64,000 bases of DNA from IMG/VR virus record IMGVR_UViG_3300044843_001040, positions 1 to 64,000 of that record; one strand, given 5' to 3'. The translations under genes and the position numbers were made by a program. The notes under the pieces are model-generated. The model searched no databases. It was not told the DNA's origin and was given only the letters and a program-made list of their open reading frames with translations. Within the stretch, counting starts at the first letter, position 1; every line of letters begins with the position of its first letter. The stretch is from a virus. Below, piece by piece: positions 8,433 through 16,572 of the stretch.

Positions 8433-8460
8433 CTTTTAACTGAGAAAGTTCTCGTTTAGA

Positions 8461-8733
8461 TTATCTATCTAATCTACCTGTAGTGGTTCTAATGATATTA
8501 TCTGCCATAAAAGCCCCATAACGAGAAGGCTCATTAACAGGTTTAGTGATATCTTCTTCTCCGTGATAGTGAAAACTGATAGCTGTGATCTGTCCTGTTT
8601 CTTCTTGTTCGCGACATTCCATCCAAGTCCAATAAGATTGCTCCCCTGAGTGGCATAACCAAGAAGCAAAATGATCAGCTTGAATTTTGTCATCAAACTC
8701 AATGGTTAATTTAACTTTTTCTTTTTTTGACAT
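8461..8733 (-). CDS. Hypothetical protein, 90 residues
   Basis: Not recognised with certainty. The sequence is acidic with a central WLCHSGEQSYWTWME stretch, and looks like small soluble phage proteins of the FxxWLxxxGEQxYW kind that I cannot name. A GAGG ribosome site lies about ten bases before the ATG. The left end of a TnpB element begins about 17 bases upstream, so its own promoter may have been separated from it. Confidence 0.6.
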   Translation of the reverse strand: MSKKEKVKLTIEFDDKIQADHFASWLCHSGEQSYWTWMECREQEETGQITAISFHYHGEEDITKPVNEPSRYGAFMADNIIRTTTGRLDR

Positions 8734-8749
8734 AAATTTATAACCTCTT

Positions 8750-10086
8750 CGCCAGAATACCCATAGCCTTGTGCTATGGGATGAATGGCGCTCATTACTA
8801 TAACTGTCAATAAATCAATTATTCTTAAGAATTTTAAAATAATTTAAAATAATTTTAAAACTATATGCATACTATATAATATAGTTATGCAGAAAGTTCT
8901 AAAGGCATTTAAATATCGCATCTATCCAGCTAAAGAGCAGAAAATATTTCTTGCTCAACAGTTTGGAGCGGTACGTTATGTCTATAACCACTTTCTATCT
9001 AAAAGAAAAGACGAATATTTAAATAACAAAAAATATCTTAACTATCATGATGATGCAAAAACTCTTACTGAGTTAAAATCATTAGACGGCTATGACTGGC
9101 TGTATAATGTTAATTCTCAAACACTTCAGTCTGCTTTGAAAAATTTAGATGCCGCTTATATTAAATTTTTTAAAAAGCAAAATGCCTTTCCAAAATTTCA
9201 TAAACGAAGTAATCGTCAGTGCATTAAAGTTCCGCAGAATTTTAAAGTCTCTTGTGGAAAACTTTCCATTCCAAAATTAAAAAGTAAAATAAAAATCAAA
9301 CTTCACCAAAAATTACCAGAAGACCAGGTTTGTTTGTTTATCTCTAAGAATCCTTCTGGAGAATATTATGCAACAATTTTATGTGAAATTGATGTTAAAG
9401 AGTTGCCAAAAAATAACTCCGCTATAGGCATAGATCTTGGATTAAAAGATTTAGCTATTACTTCAGAGGGCAAAACTTTTAAAAATCATAAATTCTATAG
9501 ATTAACAGAGAAAAAATTAAAATTTCAACAACGTAAACTTTCTAGAAAAAAGAAAGGCTCTAAAAACAAAAATAAACAACGAATCAAAGTAGCAAGATTA
9601 CATCAAAAAGTATCAAATCGAAGATTTGATCAGCTTCATAAAATAACTCATCAGCTAATTAATGAAAACCAAATTATCGTAGCAGAGAGCTTATCAGTGA
9701 AGAATATGATTAAAAACAGAAAACTTTCTAAAAGTATTCAAGATGCTTCTTGGGGAGAATTTACTAGACAATTAGAATATAAATCTAAATGGTATGGAAG
9801 AACTTTCTATCAAATAGATAGATTTTTTCCTAGTAGCAAAACCTGCAACAAATGTCAATTTGTTGTAGATTCACTGTCATTAGATATAAGAAATTGGAAG
9901 TGTCCTGTTTGTGGAACTAATCATGATCGAGATGTAAACGCCGCTATCAATATTCGAGATAAAGGTTTAAAAGATTTGTCTGTTTCTGGAACGGAATCGG
10001 ACGTTAAACAAAAACTTAGTAAGGCGTCGGCAAGAGCCGAGTCTATGATCTAAGAAGCCACTACCTTTATGGTAGTGGTAGTTCAC
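8750..10086 (+). mobile_element. IS605-type element with tnpB only
   Basis: A TnpB-only element. The left end has outer CGCC/GGCG pairs around hairpin CCCATAGC-CTTGT-GCTATGGG, then ATGAATG as in the element at 3.1-4.7 kb. The right end is hairpin CCACTACC-TTTAT-GGTAGTGG plus TAGTTCAC. With no tnpA it would depend on a transposase acting in trans, such as the one at 4.2-4.6 kb whose ends look alike. Confidence 0.75.
8887..10053 (+). CDS. tnpB: TnpB RNA-guided nuclease
   Basis: 388 residues. Starts KAFKYRIYPAKEQ (OrfB helix-turn-helix). RuvC residues are Asp near 183 (GIDLGLKD), Glu near 267 (VAESLSV) and Asp near 349 (DRDVNAA); the zinc ribbon is CNKC...CPVC. Nothing is missing, so nuclease activity is plausible. 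It is clearly different in sequence from the other three TnpB proteins here. The omegaRNA should span the gene's 3' end and the right-end hairpin. Confidence 0.93.
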   Translation: MQKVLKAFKYRIYPAKEQKIFLAQQFGAVRYVYNHFLSKRKDEYLNNKKYLNYHDDAKTLTELKSLDGYDWLYNVNSQTLQSALKNLDAAYIKFFKKQNAFPKFHKRSNRQCIKVPQNFKVSCGKLSIPKLKSKIKIKLHQKLPEDQVCLFISKNPSGEYYATILCEIDVKELPKNNSAIGIDLGLKDLAITSEGKTFKNHKFYRLTEKKLKFQQRKLSRKKKGSKNKNKQRIKVARLHQKVSNRRFDQLHKITHQLINENQIIVAESLSVKNMIKNRKLSKSIQDASWGEFTRQLEYKSKWYGRTFYQIDRFFPSSKTCNKCQFVVDSLSLDIRNWKCPVCGTNHDRDVNAAINIRDKGLKDLSVSGTESDVKQKLSKASARAESMI

Positions 10087-11003
10087 TGTTTAAGAGGAAA
10101 ATAATTAGTATTAGATCTATTATATAACTGACTATCTAGTTGTATGAGATAATCAGATTTTTCTACTTGAGAAATCAAATGCGCTTTGATGCCTTGTAAA
10201 CCGTCTTTAGCTCCAAAGAGCGCACCCACAATAGCAGCAGTAGTATCCGTATCTCCTCCAGCTTTAATGGCAGCCACTACCGCCGAATGATAATCTTTAA
10301 ATTTCATAAAACAATATAGGGCTGCTGGAACTGTTTCTCTGACATCAAATTTAGTGCCAATTAAACGTAAGGCTTGCTCGGCAGTAATATGTTCAGAATG
10401 AACCATGGCATCTAAACTGAAAATGCTCTTTTTAACTTGAGTATCAGGTAAGAATCTGATTATTTTTTTTAATAAATCCTCAATATCGTTATTAGCTGCA
10501 TACGCGGCAGTTAAGGCAATAGCTAGCGCTCCAGCTTCAGCCTCTTCGGAAGCATGAGTAATACTATTATCTATTTTAACTGATTGTATCAGCATGGGTA
10601 TATCATGTCGATAAAAAACGCCAAAAGGCGCCGCTCTCATTGCAGTGCCATTACCGATAGAGCCAACAATTCCGGAATGCTCCCAAGACTTGCCAGCTTT
10701 TAAATTTTCCATTGCTAATCGAGTAGTTCGGCCAGCTCCTTTAGACTGAGGAGAGAAAAACCAATTCATATAGCGAGAAGCTAAATCTTGTGGATTAAAA
10801 GTTGACTGTTGAATGAGTGACTCTGCGACTATTTGTTGCATGGCACTGTCATCAGTCCATTGACCCGGTTTCAATTGATGGGATTCAGAAGCTAAAAAAT
10901 TTTCTCCGGACCATTCCATTAATAATGGATCATTAATTAATTTTCTTTCAAAAGGCATGCCTAAGGCATCCCCGATGGCGCCGCCTAATAAGGTATTACT
11001 CAT
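10083..11003 (-). CDS. ADP-ribosylglycohydrolase (DraG/ARH-like)
   Basis: 306 residues with the family's metal-site motifs: GGAIGDALGMPFE at the N-terminus, WTDDSAM near 48-54, GNGTAMRAAP in the middle and GGDTDTTAAI near 248. Such enzymes remove ADP-ribose from proteins or nucleic acids; in a phage it could reverse ADP-ribosylation used in host defence or attack (inference). The TGA stop lies in the TAGTTCAC right end of the neighbouring TnpB element, so the insertion has replaced the original C-terminal end. Confidence 0.9.
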   Translation of the reverse strand: MSNTLLGGAIGDALGMPFERKLINDPLLMEWSGENFLASESHQLKPGQWTDDSAMQQIVAESLIQQSTFNPQDLASRYMNWFFSPQSKGAGRTTRLAMENLKAGKSWEHSGIVGSIGNGTAMRAAPFGVFYRHDIPMLIQSVKIDNSITHASEEAEAGALAIALTAAYAANNDIEDLLKKIIRFLPDTQVKKSIFSLDAMVHSEHITAEQALRLIGTKFDVRETVPAALYCFMKFKDYHSAVVAAIKAGGDTDTTAAIVGALFGAKDGLQGIKAHLISQVEKSDYLIQLDSQLYNRSNTNYFPLKQ

Positions 11004-11051
11004 TATGATTTATTCTTTCTTGTGCAAGATCGTTACATGTTCTAATTTTGT

Positions 11052-11300
11052 TTAGAATTTATCAACATCAATTTCCTGAGATAGTTTAAAACTCTCAGTC
11101 ATATTAAAAGGAGTGAGTCCGACATTTTTGCCGCGCAGAAAGTTTACGCATTGCCTAAACTCATCAACCGCGTATCCTAACCTGTTAAACTCAGGGTCAA
11201 AACGTAAGTAAATGGGATCATACCCGTTATTTTTTAATCTAAGATTAACATGATCTATAAATTTTAGTAATAGAGGTGAGTGTTTGAAATTTTTATCCAT
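11052..11300 (-). CDS. Hypothetical protein, 82 residues
   Basis: Not recognised. Mixed charge, no signal peptide or membrane segment. Separated by one base from the upstream 178-residue gene, so co-translated with it. Confidence 0.55.
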   Translation of the reverse strand: MDKNFKHSPLLLKFIDHVNLRLKNNGYDPIYLRFDPEFNRLGYAVDEFRQCVNFLRGKNVGLTPFNMTESFKLSQEIDVDKF

Positions 11301-11301
11301 A

Positions 11302-11838
11302 TTATAATCGTTGATAAATAAAATCAGAATCTACTTTTAAAGTATTAATGGATAAATTTATTTCTCCCATAAAAATTTTTTTATGGCATGAAATAATATC
11401 TAAAATACTCATAGATTTTTCATCCAGAAATTCATCCTTATCCAAATAATATTGTCTCAAATCTTCTAACATAATTTGAGCTGCTCTTTTTTTAGCATTT
11501 TCAAATGAATCAAAAATTCCTAATAGGTCGGCGGAGTTATTTGGCGAGGAATATTCGAGAGAATATACTGTTTTTGTTGATATCATCGGAAATTTCTTGA
11601 TCACATAGGATGTATCGGTATGTTTTTGATAGATTTTTAAAAGTTTTTTAATACTTAATTTTTTTAAGTTAGTTTTATTATTTACTTTAATGATTTGCGA
11701 GCCAAAGAAATTTTCTAATTCTAATAATATTGATTTTTTTATATATTGTTCGGCTTTTGCTTTAGTTGAATAGGCTCCACAATAATATTCCGGATCACAA
11801 TCATGAAACGTACCAGAAAAACTCACAGCATAAATCAT
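11302..11838 (-). CDS. Hypothetical protein with internal duplication
   Basis: 178 residues, not recognised. Two halves share a plan: a YAVSFSG/YSLEYSS strand, then a GAYSTKAKAEQYIKKSILLE or GIFDSFENAKKRAAQIMLE helix, each followed by a Tyr/Phe-rich stretch. This points to a duplicated small alpha/beta unit. Its ATG overlaps the stop of the upstream gene (ATGA). Confidence 0.6.
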   Translation of the reverse strand: MIYAVSFSGTFHDCDPEYYCGAYSTKAKAEQYIKKSILLELENFFGSQIIKVNNKTNLKKLSIKKLLKIYQKHTDTSYVIKKFPMISTKTVYSLEYSSPNNSADLLGIFDSFENAKKRAAQIMLEDLRQYYLDKDEFLDEKSMSILDIISCHKKIFMGEINLSINTLKVDSDFIYQRL

Positions 11839-12143
11839 ACTACCTCTTTACTTACGAGTAAAGTCTCGTAATCTAAACCATATTGATATTGATGTCTAAC
11901 TTGAACAAAACATAATAAGGCTTGATCTAGATCATCAAACTCTAAATAATCAGAACCATTCTGATCTTCCCAAGCCACTTCCCATTTAGTCGGAGGGCAA
12001 GCCTCATTAATGGGGCGAATAGATAACATCCCCTGAAGATCAAGGTCAAATCCCGCCGGATGCAATAATAAAGGCTTTAATAGCGCTACTTCTTGTTCAA
12101 TCGTCATCCAATATGGCAATAAATTTTCTGGTTCGCTAGTCAT
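11835..12143 (-). CDS. Hypothetical protein, 102 residues
   Basis: Not recognised. Acidic, with WEVAWEDQNGSDYLEFDDLDQALLC near the middle. First gene of the 12.1-11.0 kb operon. The promoter sits six bases before its ATG and no ribosome site is visible, so translation may start on a leaderless mRNA. Confidence 0.6.
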   Translation of the reverse strand: MTSEPENLLPYWMTIEQEVALLKPLLLHPAGFDLDLQGMLSIRPINEACPPTKWEVAWEDQNGSDYLEFDDLDQALLCFVQVRHQYQYGLDYETLLVSKEVV

Positions 12144-12149
12144 CGAGTA

Positions 12150-12177
12150 ATGATAATCTGCGTAAATACCGAGTCAA
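12150..12177 (-). promoter_or_regulatory. Promoter of the 12.1-11.0 kb operon
   Basis: TTGACT, a 16-base spacer beginning CGG, then TATCAT on the minus strand. Only six bases separate the -10 box from the ATG. Confidence 0.6.
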
Positions 12178-12196
12178 GGGCGCTAATTAATAAAAA

Positions 12197-13474
12197 TTAA
12201 CTCTCGAATAATTTAAGATATTGCGCCGCCACTTGCTCCCAAGAATTATCAATTAAATACTCATTTTGTTGAGCAATTTGTTGCTCTTTATAATTCTTAT
12301 CAAGAAAAACTCTTTCTAAAGCACTAGCAATCTCTTCTGGAGAATCAGCTTTGATAGTAGGCAAGTCACTAAAATGATTAACTGAAGACGTCACTACTGG
12401 TAATCCTTTAGACATCGCAATCCGAGCCGCCCCAGAAACCCCAAAGACTTCATGTTCTGGATGAGAAATATATGGAAATAAAGTAGCTTGATTGGTTCTT
12501 AAATAAGAATCTAATACTTCTTCAGAAAAATATCCTCTCAACAAGGCGACATTATCTTGTACTCCTAATTCGTAAATTAAGGCTAATAATTCATTAAAGT
12601 ATAATTCATGCTCCGCTTTATTATGAGGCGATTCCGAAAATAAACCAGTAAAAAAGACATCAGCATGTTTTTGTTTTAACACTGCGGTGGCTCGAATGGC
12701 ATTTTCCCAACCTTTATATCTTAATCCAAAACCAAATTGCATAAAGGTCTTATTGGATTTATAATAATTCCATAATTTATGACCTTGAGGAGCAAAACAT
12801 CCATGAGGAATCACATACACTTTACTAGGAACCTGTTTTTCTTGCAATAAAACTTGTTGTGCCCCCGCTAAATGCACTACAATCTCAGGCATAGCGGCTT
12901 CCACAATAGTTTTATCTCGATGATGAAAGACAGAATGCATAGTAACTATGACTCGATACTCAGATAATTGAGTCATCATCGATAACCAATGCATAGCATT
13001 GGGCCATAATCCAAATTCATGTTGAATCCAGACAATATCTGGGTCATATTCTTTAATTTGTGAAATTAAATCTGTTAAGGGTTCGCCTCGTTTCCAGCAA
13101 GGCACTACTTTATCTTCTGAATAACTCTCTCCACCAATTAAATTGGTGGGACCAGTAATTAACTCATTGTTTTCAATGAACAATTTGAAGTCGCCAACTT
13201 GTTTAACTACGTGTCCCCATAAGTTTTCGGCATAGGTAGCGATGCCACATCTCATTTTCCAATTACCAATTAAGGCAACTTTCAGTTGGGAGGCAGGTTT
13301 TTTGGATAATTTAGAAACTAAGCGGCCATTTTTAATTCGACAATTAGTAATTAATTGTAAAGAATCAATATGATTTAATTCGGGAGGAATAGCAATAACT
13401 TCTAACTCTTTATCATTAATGGATTCGTTAGAGATAACACAAATTTTATTGTTTTTAACTCCGACAAAGCGCAT
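12197..13474 (-). CDS. GT-B fold glycosyltransferase (family 4-like)
   Basis: 425 residues. After a 65-residue N-terminal extension the protein shows a GT-B pattern: VALIGNWKMRCGIATYAENL (N-domain loop), WIQHEFGLWP, VIPHGCF, then in the C-domain FGFGLRYKGWENAI, LLRGYFSEEVLDSYL and PEHEVFGVSGAARIAMSKG with the donor-binding Glu. It would move a sugar from an activated donor to an unknown acceptor. The start overlaps the end of the pyruvyl-transferase-like gene by 20 bases, so the two are probably one pathway modifying a host or virion glycan. Confidence 0.85.
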   Translation of the reverse strand: MRFVGVKNNKICVISNESINDKELEVIAIPPELNHIDSLQLITNCRIKNGRLVSKLSKKPASQLKVALIGNWKMRCGIATYAENLWGHVVKQVGDFKLFIENNELITGPTNLIGGESYSEDKVVPCWKRGEPLTDLISQIKEYDPDIVWIQHEFGLWPNAMHWLSMMTQLSEYRVIVTMHSVFHHRDKTIVEAAMPEIVVHLAGAQQVLLQEKQVPSKVYVIPHGCFAPQGHKLWNYYKSNKTFMQFGFGLRYKGWENAIRATAVLKQKHADVFFTGLFSESPHNKAEHELYFNELLALIYELGVQDNVALLRGYFSEEVLDSYLRTNQATLFPYISHPEHEVFGVSGAARIAMSKGLPVVTSSVNHFSDLPTIKADSPEEIASALERVFLDKNYKEQQIAQQNEYLIDNSWEQVAAQYLKLFES

Positions 13475-14414
13475 CTTCTACCCTCTCTCTTAAAGATTCA
13501 AATATATTACGGTCTATTGGTAGAATAGGGTTATTTTTTGTCGATAAAACATTTTTAATTTCATCTAATATGAGTTGTTTGTGACACCCATAATAAGGAA
13601 TTTTTGAACCTATAGAATTTTTTAATTTATCATGATGATGAATAGTTAAACATGGGACTTGCGCCATGTCAGATAAAACTGTGCCATGAAATCTTTGAGT
13701 AATAGTCATCGTATATGGAGAGATCATATCTATCGCTTCCTGTACAGTCAGCGGAACCTGTGATAAAATCATCTCATCCTTAGTATGACACATTCGATTA
13801 ATAATTTCTCCGGCCGTATAAACATCACTTAATTTATTATTAAGGCAAAAAGGTAAAAATTTAATCTCAAACTCTTTAGATAATAAATCTAAAGATTGAG
13901 CCATTTCACTTTTAAAGTATTCCCAGGCCGTATGTTTCCAATGCGGAGAATCCCATTTCGGGACTACTGAAACATTTGGAATATACAGAATAGACTTGGG
14001 TTTAGTAATATTTTTAATGGTAACAGGTAAAGAATATACCAAATCAGGAATAACTAGAGTATTAGAGTTGAGATTATTAACTGTTTCTAAATGAGAATCA
14101 CTCCTAATAGCAATGAGCTTAGCTATTGACATTAGCTGTCGATGTGTGTCATGAATATTAGTTTCTGCTCCAATACCTACATAACAGATAGGAAGAGATG
14201 TTAATTTAGACCAAGCTTCTGGCGCTACTTGACAGGGTTGGTTAATAAAAGAACCTCCGCCAATAAAGACAGCTTGAATATTATTCAATTGAGATAAGGT
14301 GATCTTGTCAGTAAAAGTAAATTGATGTTGAGGAAATAGATGCTGAAACGCTTCAATAAATAAATTATCGCCTAAATTTTGTTTAAAATACCAGCCTAGG
14401 ACTAAAATATTCAC
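13455..14414 (-). CDS. Polysaccharide pyruvyl transferase-like protein
   Basis: 319 residues starting with GTG. Family marks are LGWYFKQNLGDNLFIEAF at the N-terminus, VFIGGGSFIN, GIGAETN, IAIRSDSHLETV and ITQRFHGTVLSDMAQVP in the C-domain (the RFH motif). The CsaB/WcaK family adds pyruvyl ketals to sugars. It is the first of two genes with the glycosyltransferase. The leader carries element A, whose hairpin holds the only GGAG near the start. Confidence 0.85.
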   Translation of the reverse strand: MNILVLGWYFKQNLGDNLFIEAFQHLFPQHQFTFTDKITLSQLNNIQAVFIGGGSFINQPCQVAPEAWSKLTSLPICYVGIGAETNIHDTHRQLMSIAKLIAIRSDSHLETVNNLNSNTLVIPDLVYSLPVTIKNITKPKSILYIPNVSVVPKWDSPHWKHTAWEYFKSEMAQSLDLLSKEFEIKFLPFCLNNKLSDVYTAGEIINRMCHTKDEMILSQVPLTVQEAIDMISPYTMTITQRFHGTVLSDMAQVPCLTIHHHDKLKNSIGSKIPYYGCHKQLILDEIKNVLSTKNNPILPIDRNIFESLRERVEDALCRS

Positions 14415-14423
14415 TTGTTATCT

Positions 14424-14454
14424 GTCTCCAGGTATAGAGCAATTAGAACTTATG
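14424..14454 (-). promoter_or_regulatory. Element A, copy 1 (leader hairpin)
   Basis: Minus strand: ATAAGTTCTAATTGCTC followed by hairpin CTCTA-TACC-TGGAG and AC. It ends nine bases before the GTG of the pyruvyl-transferase-like gene. Five copies of element A exist in the window; 21 bases upstream of the hairpin are identical in copies 1 and 3. Confidence 0.6.
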
Positions 14455-14471
14455 TCATCCTCTTATTTGCA

Positions 14472-14753
14472 TCAGCAGTAATAAACATTCCAGGTAATTT
14501 CTCTAATATCTTTAACTTTCCATTCAATAAATAAAGTATAGGTGTGGCGACAATGACTTAAATAATGACGATATACTTTGTATACTAGTTTATCTTTTTT
14601 CTTAGGCCCAGGGTCACAGGGTAGTGGTACCGACTTTTTCTTAAAATAAACTTCGACTCGATGGGGAAAGTCTAACAATGGAATGACCACGCTAGCTTTG
14701 CCCACCACTACTAGGGTGCCGCTTTGTTCAAATCTTTTTTTGAGCTTGCGCAT
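14472..14753 (-). CDS. Small basic hypothetical protein, 93 residues
   Basis: Not recognised. Starts MRKLKKRFEQ, rich in Lys and Arg, with strands such as TLVVVGKASVVIPL and TYTLFIEWKVKD. The start is chosen because CGGAG lies seven bases upstream; a longer frame from a TTG would read through leader element A and is unlikely. Confidence 0.55.
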   Translation of the reverse strand: MRKLKKRFEQSGTLVVVGKASVVIPLLDFPHRVEVYFKKKSVPLPCDPGPKKKDKLVYKVYRHYLSHCRHTYTLFIEWKVKDIREITWNVYYC

Positions 14754-14779
14754 CTGACATCTCCGTTGTCTCCTGGTAT

Positions 14780-14810
14780 GTCTCCACGTATAGAGCAATT
14801 ATAACTTATG
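14780..14810 (-). promoter_or_regulatory. Element A, copy 2 (leader hairpin)
   Basis: ATAAGTTATAATTGCTC then CTCTA-TACG-TGGAG-AC on the minus strand, in the leader of the 93-residue gene. This copy contains a TATAAT-like string just before the hairpin. Confidence 0.6.
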
Positions 14811-14858
14811 GAGACATTAATTATCTTCTGTCAGTATGCGAAATTATTCGTCCCTCTG

Positions 14859-14889
14859 ATCTGGATATTTAAGGAGCCCAGCCTCCATT
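14859..14889 (-). ncRNA. Element B, copy 1 (hairpin / mini-ORF)
   Basis: Minus strand: AATGGAGGCTGGGCTCCTT then AAATATCCAGAT. CTGG pairs with CCAG around the conserved CCTTAAATA loop. The same bases read M-E-A-G-L-L-K-Y-P-D and stop five codons later. It lies just downstream of the 93-residue gene at 14901-15182 and upstream of element A copy 2. Confidence 0.55.
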
Positions 14890-14900
14890 GCTGGAAATAT

Positions 14901-15182
14901 TTACCTGGTTAATAATTTAGATAACTCCCCCATATAGAGATAATATTTTCCTGTAGATAATTTCCACTCTGGATTCCATTTTTCACTACTCATAATGAGT
15001 AGTCCCTCTATATAAATGATCCATCCAATAAACTCTCCAATAGGATCTTTTTGACGAGTAGGAGAAACATTAATGCCAGCTAATTTGGAATCCGGCCAAT
15101 GTTCTGCTTGTTGAGCAATTAATTCGGCCGAATCCCAAAATGCTTTGCCTTCCGGAGTAGACAAATTTCTTTTAATTTTCAT
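14901..15182 (-). CDS. Hypothetical protein, 93 residues
   Basis: Not recognised. Soluble, with Trp-rich C-terminal half (GWIIYIEGLLIMSSEKWNPEW). The ATG overlaps the groES stop (ATGA), so it is translated with GroES and may share its regulation. Confidence 0.6.
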   Translation of the reverse strand: MKIKRNLSTPEGKAFWDSAELIAQQAEHWPDSKLAGINVSPTRQKDPIGEFIGWIIYIEGLLIMSSEKWNPEWKLSTGKYYLYMGELSKLLTR

Positions 15183-15469
15183 TTCACTACTGCTAAAACT
15201 TGATCTTCTCTCAACAGAAAAACTGTTTGCGAACCATCTGCTAACTCAGTCGCATGGTGCTTATTAAAGAAAACTGTATCCCCTTCTTTGACTTCTAAAG
15301 GTACGACAGTTCCCGACATAGTTACTCTGCCAGAACCAGCGGCCAAGACTTTACTTTTGGACACTTTAGAATCGGCTGTGGCGGGTTTAAAAATTAAACC
15401 GCTTTCTGTTTTTTCTTCTTCTACTGGTTTAGCGACGACAATAAAATCTCTTAATGGCTGTAAACTCAT
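15179..15469 (-). CDS. groES: Co-chaperonin GroES (Cpn10)
   Basis: 96 residues, normal GroES length. PLRDFIVVAKP opens the barrel, EEEKTESGLIFKP is the mobile loop region that contacts GroEL, and GDTVFFNKHHATEL then LLREDQVLAVVK close it. AAGGAG lies eight bases before the ATG. No GroEL gene is in the window; phage GroES proteins such as T4 gp31 pair with the host GroEL to fold phage proteins. Confidence 0.95.
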   Translation of the reverse strand: MSLQPLRDFIVVAKPVEEEKTESGLIFKPATADSKVSKSKVLAAGSGRVTMSGTVVPLEVKEGDTVFFNKHHATELADGSQTVFLLREDQVLAVVK

Positions 15470-15493
15470 AATTAAACTCCTTGTGTTTTATTC

Positions 15494-15510
15494 TTACCTC
15501 TCAGAGGTAA
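15494..15510 (-). repeat. Short hairpin in the groES leader
   Basis: TTACCTC-TGA-GAGGTAA on the minus strand, followed by GAATAAAAC, between the 79-residue gene and groES. It may be a weak terminator or a 5' stabilising hairpin. Confidence 0.4.
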
Positions 15511-15539
15511 AAGTTGTTAATGGCAACATACAATATATC

Positions 15540-15779
15540 TCATTTAAGAACTTGTTCCCATCTTTCGAGATAGAAAGTCATATCTCGAATGACAGAAGGT
15601 GAAATATTAGCAAAATCTCCATGATAGGGGACTTGTTGGCCTCCTTTATTAGTTTTACTTTTAATAGCGGCCACAAAAGATTCTTGAATCATTTTCAATT
15701 CATAAGTTAATTTTTCGTTCACACAATAAGGACAATCAGATCCGACTGTGTTTTGGTGTTGATCGCAATAGTTATTCAC
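15540..15779 (-). CDS. Small zinc-finger-like hypothetical protein
   Basis: 79 residues. The N-terminus has Cys-x2-His followed after nine residues by CPYC, a possible zinc site; the rest is helical. The ATG overlaps the end of the upstream 2H-phosphoesterase-like gene by eight bases. Function unknown. Confidence 0.6.
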   Translation of the reverse strand: MNNYCDQHQNTVGSDCPYCVNEKLTYELKMIQESFVAAIKSKTNKGGQQVPYHGDFANISPSVIRDMTFYLERWEQVLK

Positions 15780-16164
15780 ATTTTCTTCCTATAGTGAGAT
15801 GAAATCCAAATTTTGGCTCTTTAGTCAAACCATAAGTTTCTCTAATTTCTGAGAGAAAAGGAGATTTTACTTTGAGCCAAAAGTATTCTCCATTATCTAA
15901 TACTCCAGGTTGGTATTGAAATTCCACAATTTTATTGGCCTGCAATCCCCATAAATGATAATTAGGAATTTTCTCTCCCCGAATAATAGAGATATGGGTG
16001 CCCCAGACCGGGCGAGTTAATTTTCCTTTCCATGGAAACTGCTGATAAAACATATGACGATAATATTTAGAAATTTCATCGTCACACATTAAGACTAGCC
16101 ATCTCTCATTGGAACCTAAATGACTCCGAGGGCTATAAATTAGTTTGCCAATGGAAGTAAACAT
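15772..16164 (-). CDS. 2H phosphoesterase-like protein
   Basis: 130 residues. Two His-x-Ser/Thr motifs in strands, GTHISIIRGE and FHLTIGR near the C-terminus, are the pattern of 2H phosphoesterases, which act on RNA 2',3'-cyclic ends or on cyclic nucleotides. The KYYRHMFYQQFPWKGKLTRP stretch before the first motif is also typical of phage members as far as I recall. A role in RNA end processing would fit the tRNA repair genes but is unproven. Confidence 0.65.
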   Translation of the reverse strand: MFTSIGKLIYSPRSHLGSNERWLVLMCDDEISKYYRHMFYQQFPWKGKLTRPVWGTHISIIRGEKIPNYHLWGLQANKIVEFQYQPGVLDNGEYFWLKVKSPFLSEIRETYGLTKEPKFGFHLTIGRKCE

Positions 16165-16165
16165 G

Positions 16166-16531
16166 TTATTTATAATCGATAAAGGGGTGCCAACCTAAGG
16201 TGTTTTCCCAGAATTGACAAAATTCTGGATAAGATTGTGTTACTTTATCTTCTGAATAGGCTTGTTTTAACTGAGCAATTTCAGAAGCATAAGTTTCTTT
16301 ATCTAAGGCTCGTAAATTATTGATTTCCTTAGCAATCATTATCAAGGCTAATTTAGGATCCCATTGAATGGAAAGGGCGGATTGATTTTTAATTTTTGAT
16401 AATTGTTGTTCTAATTCTTCTATTTTAGAAAATAGAAGGTCGAAAACATTTACCATCTGCGAAAAAAAGACGATTGGGTCTTTAGTACCAATACTCTCTT
16501 GCATTTCTTGCAATAATTGTTTTTTATTCAT
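16166..16531 (-). CDS. Hypothetical coiled-coil protein, 121 residues
   Basis: Not recognised. Residues about 25-48 (NVFDLLFSKIEELEQQLSKI) look like a short coiled coil. One base separates its stop from the next gene. It lies in the EF-Ts operon. Confidence 0.6.
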   Translation of the reverse strand: MNKKQLLQEMQESIGTKDPIVFFSQMVNVFDLLFSKIEELEQQLSKIKNQSALSIQWDPKLALIMIAKEINNLRALDKETYASEIAQLKQAYSEDKVTQSYPEFCQFWENTLGWHPFIDYK

Positions 16532-16572
16532 GATTTTGTGGCTTTAATTGTAAATTATAATCTTTTAAAGAA

